From Paralteromonas sediminis (GTDB taxonomy: Bacteria; Pseudomonadota; Gammaproteobacteria; Enterobacterales; Alteromonadaceae): 64,000 bases of DNA. Both the position numbers and the translations under genes were made by a program. The stretch spans positions 39,685-103,684 of the forward strand of contig NZ_RPOK01000003.1 of assembly GCF_003820355.1 (NCBI RefSeq), in the 5' to 3' direction. A model generated the notes under the pieces. It searched no databases and was not told the origin of the DNA. It worked only from the letters and a program-made list of their open reading frames with translations. Shown here in pieces: positions 9,006 to 17,724 of the stretch (positions are counted from its first letter, which is position 1; each line of letters begins with the position of its first letter).

Positions 9006-9767
9006 TTATGAACGCCAAGATTGATTTTTGAGGTAATTCCCAAAGCCGTTCTGTCCTGCCCAGTAAACCAACGTGTTCTGCACGCCGTTACTGGTTAGGG
9101 TTGCACCTGAAAGTGCATCAACAGCATAGGGGTTATCGGTACCGGCTTGCTTCTTAACCTGAATAGCCACTTCACCGTCTTTATATAGTTTCTTACCGTC
9201 CCACAATGCTTGCCAGCTAGGGTTTAGAATTTCCGCACCCAGCCCTGGCGTTTCTTTGTGTTGATAATAAATCAGCTCGCGGATGGTATTACCGTCAGCA
9301 TCAACCGCCAAAAAGCCGTACATTAAGTCCCACAATCCACTGCCGTGTACAGGCAGGATAATGCGGCTAACATCGCCTGCGTCGTCTCTGACTACATATA
9401 CGCTAGCTACGTCAGGGCGGCGGGTAAAGCCTACGTTACTGCCCTCAACTCGTGAACTCGTAGAAGGGTCTTTTGCTGCGCGATACATGTCGTAACCGTC
9501 TTCTTTTTCAACGTATTGTCCAGACTCAAGATCTACATAGCGTTCTTCAACACGCGCCTCATAAGTTTCAGCGATCTCTGCTTTCGACATTCCCGCTTCC
9601 AATAAACCAGCAGCGGTCAGGATGTTGCTTTTCTTATCTACCGCAGCATTGCTTTGTTGTAACTGACGCAAGCCAACTGCAGCGCCTGAAACAACAATTG
9701 AGCATGCAAGACAAACGGCAACGACGATGCCGACTGTTTTTCCAAAAGTTTCTTTTTTAGCCGACAC
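9006..9767 (-). CDS. nqrC: Na+-NQR subunit C (covalent FMN)
   Basis: A 253-residue subunit with one N-terminal helix (about 10-32) and a periplasmic FMN-binding domain. The flavinylation motif SGAT, in [12 protein letters not shown], places the acceptor threonine at about residue 223, the target of ApbE. The start chosen is GTG at 9767, seven bases after GGAGG; the TTG at 9773 is too close to that site. The gene overlaps the end of nqrB by 11 bases, which suggests translational coupling and a 1:1 supply of the two FMN subunits. Confidence 0.96.
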   Translation of the reverse strand: MSAKKETFGKTVGIVVAVCLACSIVVSGAAVGLRQLQQSNAAVDKKSNILTAAGLLEAGMSKAEIAETYEARVEERYVDLESGQYVEKEDGYDMYRAAKDPSTSSRVEGSNVGFTRRPDVASVYVVRDDAGDVSRIILPVHGSGLWDLMYGFLAVDADGNTIRELIYYQHKETPGLGAEILNPSWQALWDGKKLYKDGEVAIQVKKQAGTDNPYAVDALSGATLTSNGVQNTLVYWAGQNGFGNYLKNQSWRS

Positions 9768-10965
9768 GAGCAAGCCTCCGTTTCACGTTACTTTGCGCCA
9801 CAAAATAATCAAACAGGGGCGCCCACAGGTTGGCAAATAAAATGGCCAACATCACACCTTCTGGGAAGGCAGGGTTAAGTACTCGAACAAGCACGGTCAT
9901 AAAGCCAATAAAGATACCGTAGGCCCATTTTCCTTTGTTCGTGAATGAAGCAGAAACCGGGTCTGTGGCCATAAAGAACATGGCAAAGGCCAAGCCACCA
10001 ATAACCATATGCCAATGCCAAGGCATAGCAAACATGGGGTTAGTGTCACTGCCAATTAAATTTAGTAAGGTTGCAAAGAAAGCCACCCCCAAAGCAACAC
10101 CTGCAACAATCCGCCAACTCGCTATACGCATGTATAGAATAACCAGTCCACCCAAGGCTATGGCTAAGGTTGACACCTCACCCGCTGAGCCTGGCAAGTT
10201 GCCAAAGAAAGATTGCCACCATAGTGCTGTGTTGCTGTAGTCAAGCGTGCCTGAAGCGGCCTGACTCAAATAGGTTGCGCCAGAATAACCGTCTGCAGCT
10301 ACCCAAACTTGGTCACCAGACATTTGTGCAGGGTAAGCAAAGTAAAGGAATGCACGACCAGATAATGCTGGGTTAAGGAAATTACGGCCTGTACCACCAA
10401 ACACTTCTTTGGCAATAACGACACCAAATGTGATACCCAAGGCTACCTGCCACAAAGGAATCGTTGCGGGCAAAGTTAAGGCAAACAGCACTGATGTAAC
10501 AAAGAAACCTTCGTTAACTTCGTGCTTACGTACAGAAGCGAATAATACTTCCCAGAAACCGCCGACCGCAAAAGTCACTGCATAGATTGGCAACCAGAAA
10601 CACGCACCGTAGAGCATCATAGTGCCCCAGCCAGCGCCATCAACACCCAGTTCACCGCCCAACATGGTAAACAAACCAGCTTGCCACATATCAGGTAATG
10701 TGCCTGCGCCTGCTAAAATGGCTTCGTGTGCCTGAAACCCGATATTGTACATACCATAAAACATGGCAGGGAAAGTACACATCCACACAGTGATCATAAT
10801 GCGTTTCAGGTCGATGCTGTCACGAACATGTGTACCAGATTTATTCACTTTACCTGGCGTGTAAAAAACAGTGGCTACTGCTTCGTACAGTGCATACCAT
10901 TTTTCATGTTTTCCGCCTGGCTCGAAATCAGGTTCGATTTTTTCAAGATAAGCTTTTAATCCCAT
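9757..10965 (-). CDS. nqrB: Na+-NQR subunit B (covalent FMN, ion channel)
   Basis: A 402-residue, roughly ten-helix inner-membrane subunit that carries a covalent FMN and riboflavin and forms the main sodium path. The flavinylation motif SGAT lies at 228-231 (GYSGATYL). The N-terminal cytoplasmic segment ending in [15 protein letters not shown] and the [22 protein letters not shown] block are family hallmarks. It lies four bases after nqrA and overlaps nqrC. Confidence 0.97.
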   Translation of the reverse strand: MGLKAYLEKIEPDFEPGGKHEKWYALYEAVATVFYTPGKVNKSGTHVRDSIDLKRIMITVWMCTFPAMFYGMYNIGFQAHEAILAGAGTLPDMWQAGLFTMLGGELGVDGAGWGTMMLYGACFWLPIYAVTFAVGGFWEVLFASVRKHEVNEGFFVTSVLFALTLPATIPLWQVALGITFGVVIAKEVFGGTGRNFLNPALSGRAFLYFAYPAQMSGDQVWVAADGYSGATYLSQAASGTLDYSNTALWWQSFFGNLPGSAGEVSTLAIALGGLVILYMRIASWRIVAGVALGVAFFATLLNLIGSDTNPMFAMPWHWHMVIGGLAFAMFFMATDPVSASFTNKGKWAYGIFIGFMTVLVRVLNPAFPEGVMLAILFANLWAPLFDYFVAQSNVKRRLARVG

Positions 10966-10969
10966 GGAC

Positions 10970-12310
10970 TTAACCCTCTTTCTCTATGGTCGTAAGACAA
11001 TCACGAAGAACAGGGCCATAGTTATATTTGCCAGGGCAAACATAAGTACACAAAGCCAAATCTTCTTCGTCCAACTCCAGACAACCCATTGCCTGAGCAC
11101 CATCGGTGTCGCCAGATAAGATATCGCGCAAGAACAATGTCGGTTCGATATCTAGGGGCATAATGCGTTCATAATTACCAATGGGAACCATTGAACGGTC
11201 TGAACCATTGGTGGTTGTTGTCATGTCAAATAGTTTTCCACCCGCAAGGTGACCCAAGTATGCGCGCGTTACTGAATGTTTGTCAGAACCTGGCGCTAAC
11301 CAGCCAAACAACTTCTTCTCACGGCCTTCTTTTAACAGTGATACTTGCAAATGATAACGACCAAGGTAGCCGTGAACACCATGCGCATGGGTGCCTTGTA
11401 ATACAGAGCCAGAAACAACCCTTACCTCACCTTCCGTTTTTTCTGACGCAGTCAGCTCGGTTAAGTCTGCGCCCAATATAGTGCGCAACAAGCGAGGTTT
11501 TGTCGCTGCGGGGCCGCCAATGGCGACAACACGACGATTGTCCAATTCACCGGTTGCCAATAAGCTTCCTATGGCCATCACGTCTTGGTAATTGATGTGC
11601 CATACCACTTTACCTGGGCCAACTGGCTCAAGGAAGTGAATGTGGGTACCGACAAGACCGGCGGGATGCGGACCACTGAAGGTTTCCGAAGAAACAGGTA
11701 CATCACCCGTAGGAATGTTAGCGCCAGGTGCACTACATACATACAAGCTTCCGTCGGTCAGTGCTTTGAGTGCTCTCAAACCTAACACGAAGTCATCTTC
11801 GCGCTCTTGCACGATTTGCGCAGGTTCAGCACTCAACGGGTTAGTGTCCATGGCATTCACAAAGATGGCAACAGGCGAAGAGCCTACCGCGGGAACTTTA
11901 CTGAACGGACGCGTGCGAAGTGCTGTCCATGCGCCTGAGTCTACCAGGACGGTTTGCAACGCTTCGCGATTGTCGGCATTGAGTGAAGCAGCATCGAAGG
12001 TTTGAAACGTTTCTTTTTCATCACCTTGAATCTGTACTACCACAGACTGTAATACCCGTTTTGCACCACGGTTTACTTCAACCACTTCACCAGCAACAGG
12101 CGAGGTAAATTTCACCCCTGGGTTTTTCTTGTCTTCAAAGACCACTTGGCCTTTTTTGACTTTATCCCCAACCTGTATGTGCATAGTGGGACGCATACCA
12201 ACGTATTCCTCACCCAACAAGGCCGCTCGGGTAACAGCAACACCGTCTTCGATGCGCTGCTCTGGGGCGCCTGCGATAGGGAGGTCGAGACCTTTTTTGA
12301 TTTTAATCAT
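10970..12310 (-). CDS. nqrA: Na+-NQR subunit A
   Basis: First gene of the sodium-pump operon: a 446-residue soluble cytoplasmic subunit that sits on NqrB and carries no redox cofactor. The N-terminus [18 protein letters not shown] and the biotinyl-like barrel region ([19 protein letters not shown]) are typical, as is the C-terminal [18 protein letters not shown]. The ATG at 12310 has only a weak ribosome-binding site. The 261-base gap upstream should hold the operon promoter, but I cannot assign -35 and -10 boxes with confidence. Confidence 0.97.
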   Translation of the reverse strand: MIKIKKGLDLPIAGAPEQRIEDGVAVTRAALLGEEYVGMRPTMHIQVGDKVKKGQVVFEDKKNPGVKFTSPVAGEVVEVNRGAKRVLQSVVVQIQGDEKETFQTFDAASLNADNREALQTVLVDSGAWTALRTRPFSKVPAVGSSPVAIFVNAMDTNPLSAEPAQIVQEREDDFVLGLRALKALTDGSLYVCSAPGANIPTGDVPVSSETFSGPHPAGLVGTHIHFLEPVGPGKVVWHINYQDVMAIGSLLATGELDNRRVVAIGGPAATKPRLLRTILGADLTELTASEKTEGEVRVVSGSVLQGTHAHGVHGYLGRYHLQVSLLKEGREKKLFGWLAPGSDKHSVTRAYLGHLAGGKLFDMTTTTNGSDRSMVPIGNYERIMPLDIEPTLFLRDILSGDTDGAQAMGCLELDEEDLALCTYVCPGKYNYGPVLRDCLTTIEKEG

Positions 12311-12506
12311 ACGTATCGCACTACTCTATAAATGAAAATACTCTTTGCATAACCGCTTGAGATTCCATTCCAAGCAACCTATACAAAAAAAACTTTTGGT
12401 TGTTACGGCGACTTTTCTTTGAAAGCCTTGGTAATTGCGCACGAATTGTTCAAGGATAGAACAGTTCAACTTAATTACGGGATTTTAGCACTAATAGTGG
12501 GGTTTT

Positions 12507-12547
12507 CGCTACGCAAATAATGGATAAACCTCATTTTTTGCGTAGCG
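12507..12547 (-). other. Long imperfect hairpin between fabV and nqrA
   Basis: CGCTACGCAAA (12507-12517) is exactly complementary to TTTGCGTAGCG (12537-12547), and inner bases AATGG/TCATT extend the stem after one mismatch, leaving a 7-base loop. It lies 24 bases beyond the fabV stop. There is no T-run on either strand, so it is not a standard terminator. It may be a 3' stabiliser or a Rho-related end for fabV, or a control element ahead of the nqr operon. Confidence 0.55.
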
Positions 12548-12571
12548 TGATGGAAAAATAAAGCTACGGCA

Positions 12572-13747
12572 TTACCACGCCTTCAAAGGATCGACATCCT
12601 CTTCATAGTCAACACCTTCAACGCCAAAGCCAAACAGGTTAAGAAAATCCTGATGGTACCCAGCATAATCACTTAACTCATGAAAGTTTTCCTGAGATAC
12701 GCGCTCCCACACAGCCTTAACCTTTGCCTGTGTCTGATCATTCGTCTCTTTGCCGTCCATGCGGTAACGGTTAAATTCATCTAGCGTTGGTGCATCACCA
12801 TATAGGCAATCATTAAACAAACCTGAAATTTGCTCGATACACCCTTCATGGGTGCCTTCATCCTTCATTATTTTGTAAATCAATGAGATATACAGCGGCA
12901 TTACAGGTATAGCTGAGCTTGCCTGTGTAACTAATGCTTTAAGTGAAGACACATTTGCCTGAATGGAGAGGGCTTTGTGATCATCAATGATGGCGGCAGC
13001 TGCTCGGTCGAGATCTTCTTTGGCTTTACCAATTGTCGCTTGACCATAAATTGGCCAGGTTAATTCTTTACCAATGTAGGTATACGCGGTGGTCTTACAT
13101 CCTTCAGCAAGTATCCCTGCGTCTGACATTGCTGACAGCCAGCGTTCCCAGTCTTCTCCACCCATGACTTTGATGGTATTCGCTATTTCTTCGTCTGATG
13201 CAGGTGTAAGCTCAACATTATGGACTAGGTCTTTATCTGTATCGTAGGTTTTAGTGACATAAGTATCGCCCACTGGTTTCAGCGTAGACTTGTATACTTC
13301 ACCGGTTACCGGATCTGTGCGACGAGGCGAGGCAAGGCTGTAGATTACCAAATCAATTTTACCCATATTGGCCTTCGCATACTCAATGACTTCAGCTTTA
13401 ATTTCATCACTGAATGCATCGCCATTAATACTGTGCGCTTGCAGGCCTTTTGCTTTGGCAGCGTTGTGAAAAGCGGCTGTGTTGTACCAACCCGCTGTAG
13501 CCGTTTTCCTTTCCGTAGGAGGCTTCTCAAAACATACGCCCAACGTGTTGGCCCCGTACCCAAACGCTGACACTATTCGAGACGCAAGTCCGTAACCTGT
13601 TGAACACCCCAGTACCAATACATTTTTTGGACCCTCTGAATAAGACTGCTTAGTCACATAGTTGATCTGCTGTTCAACCAGAGCCGCACACCCGTTCGGG
13701 TGAGCATTGGTGCAAATAAATCCGCGAATTTTTGGCTTAATAACCAT
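12572..13747 (-). CDS. fabV: Enoyl-ACP reductase FabV
   Basis: NADH-dependent enoyl-ACP (or trans-2-enoyl-CoA) reductase of about 391 residues, the last step of each fatty-acid elongation cycle. The FabV active site Y-x8-K is visible in WPIYGQATIGKAK, and the dinucleotide loop is GCSTGYGLASR. The opening MVIKPKIRGFICTNAHPNGC is diagnostic for the family, so the ATG at 13747 is preferred over one five codons upstream. FabV isozymes are known to be resistant to triclosan. It is probably monocistronic, with hairpins on both sides. Confidence 0.95.
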   Translation of the reverse strand: MVIKPKIRGFICTNAHPNGCAALVEQQINYVTKQSYSEGPKNVLVLGCSTGYGLASRIVSAFGYGANTLGVCFEKPPTERKTATAGWYNTAAFHNAAKAKGLQAHSINGDAFSDEIKAEVIEYAKANMGKIDLVIYSLASPRRTDPVTGEVYKSTLKPVGDTYVTKTYDTDKDLVHNVELTPASDEEIANTIKVMGGEDWERWLSAMSDAGILAEGCKTTAYTYIGKELTWPIYGQATIGKAKEDLDRAAAAIIDDHKALSIQANVSSLKALVTQASSAIPVMPLYISLIYKIMKDEGTHEGCIEQISGLFNDCLYGDAPTLDEFNRYRMDGKETNDQTQAKVKAVWERVSQENFHELSDYAGYHQDFLNLFGFGVEGVDYEEDVDPLKAW

Positions 13748-13828
13748 ACTAATTTCCGTCATAAAGTAGTGTTGAGCGCCATTGTAAAGCGCAATTTGAT
13801 GAGGACAACTCCGAACAGCTGGAGATGT

Positions 13829-13857
13829 GCGCCTGAGGGTCAGGTTATCTCAGGCGC
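13829..13857 (-). terminator. Hairpin after the TRAP transporter operon
   Basis: GCGCCTGAG (13829-13837) and CTCAGGCGC (13849-13857) form a perfect GC-rich 9-bp stem around an 11-base loop, directly downstream of the dctP stop. There is no T-run, so termination would be inefficient or factor-dependent. Confidence 0.5.
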
Positions 13858-13867
13858 GGTTCAAGCA

Positions 13868-14968
13868 TTATCGATTGTCGTAATACGTTTTCTCTGAGAG
13901 TTCATGGTACTCACGAACACCGTCATAAAAGGCCTTGTACGAGGCATAAATCTTGGCAAACTGAGGGTCGGCTGCGGCTTTTTCGGTCAGTACTTTTTCC
14001 GTGGCCGCTTTAAGTGCAAGCATCACATCTTCAGGCAAGGCTTTTACGGCTACCCCATGTTCTTTGATGAGGGTTTGCATGGCTTGATTATTGCGTGCGG
14101 TGTATTCGTCTAGCGTGTCCTGATTGGCCGCTCGTGTAGCCACTTCTACAATACTCTGCAAATCTGCAGGTAGGCTATCAAAGGCCTCTTTATTGACAAT
14201 AAATTCTAGGGCTGTGCCTGGCTCGTGCCAACCGCTATGGTAATAGAAGTCAGCGGCTCTAAATAGGCCAAATGCCAAGTCATTATAAGGTCCTACCCAT
14301 TCAGTAGCGTCGATAGCGCCAGTTTGCAGAGACGTGAAGATTTCACCGCCTGTCAGGGTCACAGGCACGCCACCAACTTCTTTGAACACTTCTCCACCCA
14401 GGCCGGGAATACGCATTTTTAGCCCGTCAAAATCCTCCAGCGCAGTGATTTCTTTTTTAAACCACCCCGCCATCTGGACCCCGGTATTGCCACCAGCGAA
14501 TGGGATCACACCAAAAGGTGCATAGAGTTCCCGCCACAATTCCATTCCTCCGCCATAATGCAACCAGGCATTCATTTCAGTCACATTCATCCCAAACGGA
14601 ATAGCTGAAAATATGGGCGCTGCCGGCATTTTGCCTTTCCAGTAATAAGCGCCCGAATGCCCCATTTGTACTGAACCTTGTGAGACCGCATCAAACACTT
14701 CAAAACCCGGAACGAGTTCACCCGCACCGTAAACTGTCACGGTTAAACGCCCTCCCGACATGGCATTGACATAGTTGGCAAAGGTTTCTGGTGTTTGCCC
14801 TAGTCCAGGAAAGTTCTTTGGCCAAGATGTTACCAACTTCCATTTAATCGGCTCTGCCGCGGTTTTCGTCGCTGGGCCAGTTGTTGCGCTGGATGGCGCC
14901 TGCTTGTCTGAGCAGGACATCAAAAATAAGGCTGTCACTGCCAATAACACAACGCGTAACTTCATCAT
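13868..14968 (-). CDS. TRAP transporter solute-binding lipoprotein (DctP/TakP-like)
   Basis: Periplasmic binding component of a tripartite ATP-independent transporter, 366 residues from the ATG at 14968, which follows GAAGGAAAGATC. A lipobox LMSC puts the acyl cysteine at residue 19, which is unusual because most DctP proteins are freely soluble. The mature protein has the DctP-fold core: FEVFDAVSQGSVQMGHSG, KMRIPGLGGEVFKEVGG and TGAIDATEWVGPYND. The ATEWVGPYND and YYHSGWHEPG segments resemble TakP, which binds 2-oxo acids, so a 2-oxo acid or similar carboxylate is the likely but unproven ligand. Confidence 0.85.
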   Translation of the reverse strand: MMKLRVVLLAVTALFLMSCSDKQAPSSATTGPATKTAAEPIKWKLVTSWPKNFPGLGQTPETFANYVNAMSGGRLTVTVYGAGELVPGFEVFDAVSQGSVQMGHSGAYYWKGKMPAAPIFSAIPFGMNVTEMNAWLHYGGGMELWRELYAPFGVIPFAGGNTGVQMAGWFKKEITALEDFDGLKMRIPGLGGEVFKEVGGVPVTLTGGEIFTSLQTGAIDATEWVGPYNDLAFGLFRAADFYYHSGWHEPGTALEFIVNKEAFDSLPADLQSIVEVATRAANQDTLDEYTARNNQAMQTLIKEHGVAVKALPEDVMLALKAATEKVLTEKAAADPQFAKIYASYKAFYDGVREYHELSEKTYYDNR

Positions 14969-14997
14969 GATCTTTCCTTCTTCTATATCGAGTGAAC

Positions 14998-16353
14998 TCA
15001 ACCGTAAACTGCCATGGGTAGCCAGGTAGCCAAGCTAGGCCAGAAACCAAGTAATGCCAGCACCAATAGCTGAATGAGTATAAACGGGATAACGCCTTTA
15101 TATAAAGCCTGAGTAGGCAAACTTGGTGGCGCAACACCGCGCAGGTAAAACAATGCAAATCCAAAAGGTGGGGTCAAAAATGAGGTTTGTAAATTGATAG
15201 CCAGCATGATCCCCAACCAGATAGGGTCCACGCCCATCATCAACAATACAGGGGCAACCAGGGGTACCACTACAAAAGTGATTTCTATGAAATCGAGGAT
15301 AAACCCGAGTACAAAAACTACCAACATGACGATAAACATCGCGCCGAATACGCCTCCGGGCAACGCTGACAGTATACTGTGAATAGCGTCATCTCCGCCA
15401 AACCCCCTAAATACCAGGGTAAAGACAGATGCACCAATTAAAATGAGAAATATCATGGAGGTCACACTCGCAGTACTCATAACAGCTTCACGTAAGCGTC
15501 CATACGATAATTGTTTTTTGGTAGCAGCGAGTAACAGCGCACCTACAGCCCCAACACCTGCAGCTTCGGTTGGTGTCGCAAACCCCGCCAGAATAGAGCC
15601 AAGTACAACCGCTATTAATAGCAATGGAGGCAGAAGCACCTTGACCAACTTACTCACTGGAACAGATTCTGACGCCTTTGCATCAAGTGGCGGTTTGGGT
15701 GCAAACGCGAGTACATAAATACCATACAATAAAACCAAAATAAGGCCCGGTATGAATGCACCGACAAACAGATCACCTACAGAGACGGTATCGGGTGCAA
15801 AAATGCCCATTTTTAGCTGTGCTTGTTGATAAGCACTCGAGAGGACATCACCCAACAACACTAACGCGATAGAGGGCGGAATTATTTGGCCTAACGTTCC
15901 AGTCGCACAAATAGTGCCACTGGCAACAGCGGGATCATAGCCCCGTTTAAGCATGGTGGGTAATGATAGCAGCCCCATCGTCACCACAGTTGCACCCACA
16001 ATACCCGTACTGGCCGCCAATAATGCGCCAACCAGCACAACAGAGAGGGCCATACCAGACCGAAAACGACTGAAACATTGCGCCATGGTTTCCAATAAAT
16101 CTTCGGCAAGGCGCGACTTTTCCAGCACCACTCCCATAAATACAAACAATGGCACAGCGATGAGTGTTTGGTTAGTTAACACGCCGTTCAGACGACTTGG
16201 TAGCGCAGCGAGATAAGCAAGATCGAATCCACCGGCTAGGTGCCCGATAAAGGCAAATATTAACGACAGGCCAGCTAGCGTCAGGGCAACGGGATATCCC
16301 AACAAAAGAAACCCGCACAGGCAAAAAAATAAAAGTAATGCCATCCACTCCAT
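14998..16353 (-). CDS. TRAP transporter large permease (DctM type)
   Basis: A 451-residue membrane protein with about 12 hydrophobic segments, the ion-coupled translocating subunit of the TRAP system. Typical DctM features are the opening FFCLCGFLLLGYPVALTLAG, the PLFVFMGVVLEKSRLAEDLL region, the GATVVTMGLLSLPTMLKRGYD loop and the second-half GFILDFIEITFVVVPLVAPV. Its start codon overlaps the dctQ stop by one base (TGATG), so the two are translationally coupled. The start of dctP is 29 bases downstream. Confidence 0.93.
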   Translation of the reverse strand: MEWMALLLFFCLCGFLLLGYPVALTLAGLSLIFAFIGHLAGGFDLAYLAALPSRLNGVLTNQTLIAVPLFVFMGVVLEKSRLAEDLLETMAQCFSRFRSGMALSVVLVGALLAASTGIVGATVVTMGLLSLPTMLKRGYDPAVASGTICATGTLGQIIPPSIALVLLGDVLSSAYQQAQLKMGIFAPDTVSVGDLFVGAFIPGLILVLLYGIYVLAFAPKPPLDAKASESVPVSKLVKVLLPPLLLIAVVLGSILAGFATPTEAAGVGAVGALLLAATKKQLSYGRLREAVMSTASVTSMIFLILIGASVFTLVFRGFGGDDAIHSILSALPGGVFGAMFIVMLVVFVLGFILDFIEITFVVVPLVAPVLLMMGVDPIWLGIMLAINLQTSFLTPPFGFALFYLRGVAPPSLPTQALYKGVIPFILIQLLVLALLGFWPSLATWLPMAVYG

Positions 16354-16871
16354 CAGGTCGCCCTTTCGGTTGTATTGAGGAGAGACTGCATAGCGCGAAG
16401 GACAATCGCAATACCTTGCAACATCATCAACACAGCAAAGGCAGGGATCAGTGACTTCATGACAAACACTAACGGTAGGCCTCCCGCCTCTTTAGACCCC
16501 TCCAGTAAACGCCAAGACTCCAGGACATAACTCCAGCTGTAAAAAACGATAGACATACACACGGGGAATAGAAATGCGATAGTGCCGAAGATATTAACCC
16601 AGGCTTGCTGTTTGCCTGACCAGTGCCGGTAGAAAATGTCCACTCTGACATGCTCATCTTGACCCAATGCATGGGCAGCAAATAGCATAAATACAAACGC
16701 GTGTTGATATTGGATGGACTCTTGTAAGGCTACCCAACCAAGATTAAATCCATAGCGAAGAACAACGACAACAAAGGTCGTCAAAGCCATTGTGAGCACT
16801 GCCCAGCACACAATTTTTGCAGATACTGAGCAGACTTTCTCACAAATGGTTGCAGTAGTAGCAACAACCAT
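16353..16871 (-). CDS. TRAP transporter small permease (DctQ type)
   Basis: A 172-residue protein with four predicted helices, the small integral subunit that pairs with DctM. The family signature region ESIQYQHAFVFMLFAAHAL is followed by EHVRVDIFYRHWSGKQQAW, which matches the conserved loop between helices 2 and 3 of DctQ proteins. It is the first gene of a DctQ-DctM-DctP operon, and 27 bases separate it from fklB upstream, so it could be read from the fklB promoter. Confidence 0.88.
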   Translation of the reverse strand: MVVATTATICEKVCSVSAKIVCWAVLTMALTTFVVVVLRYGFNLGWVALQESIQYQHAFVFMLFAAHALGQDEHVRVDIFYRHWSGKQQAWVNIFGTIAFLFPVCMSIVFYSWSYVLESWRLLEGSKEAGGLPLVFVMKSLIPAFAVLMMLQGIAIVLRAMQSLLNTTERAT

Positions 16872-16898
16872 AAATGCACTTGTTATTGAAAATTTCGC

Positions 16899-17519
16899 CT
16901 ACGCTACAATATCAAGCAACTCGACGTCAAAGATTAGTGTTGAATAAGGCTTGATTGCACCACCCGCACCTTGCTCACCATAGGCGAGTTCATGCGGAAC
17001 ATATAGGCGCCATTTTGAACCTACAGGCATAAGTTGTAACGCCTCTGTCCAGCCTTTAATCACACCATTCACAGGGAACTCTGCTGGCTCACCGCGCTGG
17101 TACGAACTGTCAAATACATCACCACTCATCAATGTGCCATGATAATGTGTCCGAACTGTACTGGTAGGACCGGGCCTATTGCCGTCACCTTCAGTAATTA
17201 TCTCATACTGAAGCCCACTATCTGTGGTAGTGACTTCGTCACGGGCACCATTTTCTTTAAGAAACGCCGCGCCAGCCTCAATGTCACCTTTAAACTGGGC
17301 AGTTTTGGCTTCCTGCATACGCGCATGAATAGTCTGGAACGCCTCTCTGAGCGCGTTGTTGTCTACCTGAGACGCTTCGCCATTAAACGCATCTTTCAAC
17401 CCCTCAGCAACTGCATCAAGGGCTAAACCCTCGAAAGGATTAGATCTAAGCTGCTCACCCATTTGGTAACCGATACCGTAGCTTGCTTGTGTTTCTACTG
17501 TAGAAAACTTGTCAGACAC
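16899..17519 (-). CDS. fklB: FKBP-type peptidyl-prolyl isomerase FklB
   Basis: A 206-residue prolyl isomerase with an N-terminal dimerisation domain (STVETQASYGIGYQMGEQL) and a C-terminal FKBP domain (about 95-205) with VFDSSYQRGEPAEF, GVIKGWTEAL and LAYGEQGAGG. The N-terminal sequence is very close to E. coli FklB (FKBP22) and there is no signal peptide. The start is GTG at 17519, five bases after GGGAG; the longer in-frame opening at 17570 has no such site. It assists folding of proline-limited proteins. Confidence 0.9.
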   Translation of the reverse strand: MSDKFSTVETQASYGIGYQMGEQLRSNPFEGLALDAVAEGLKDAFNGEASQVDNNALREAFQTIHARMQEAKTAQFKGDIEAGAAFLKENGARDEVTTTDSGLQYEIITEGDGNRPGPTSTVRTHYHGTLMSGDVFDSSYQRGEPAEFPVNGVIKGWTEALQLMPVGSKWRLYVPHELAYGEQGAGGAIKPYSTLIFDVELLDIVA

Positions 17520-17724
17520 CTGAACTCCCGTTTTAAAATTGAGTATTAAATAAAGGCGCGATGTTAGCACATTATTTGGACCTGTTGGGCGTAGTATGCG
17601 AAATTGAACGGGTGAGGAGAATGCACAATATTGTAATTTTGCAACATTTCAACCTTAATTGGACTTGCAAAAGCCATCAATATTGAAAGAAAATGACAAA
17701 ATCAGTTTCAAAAGAGGAAGCGTT

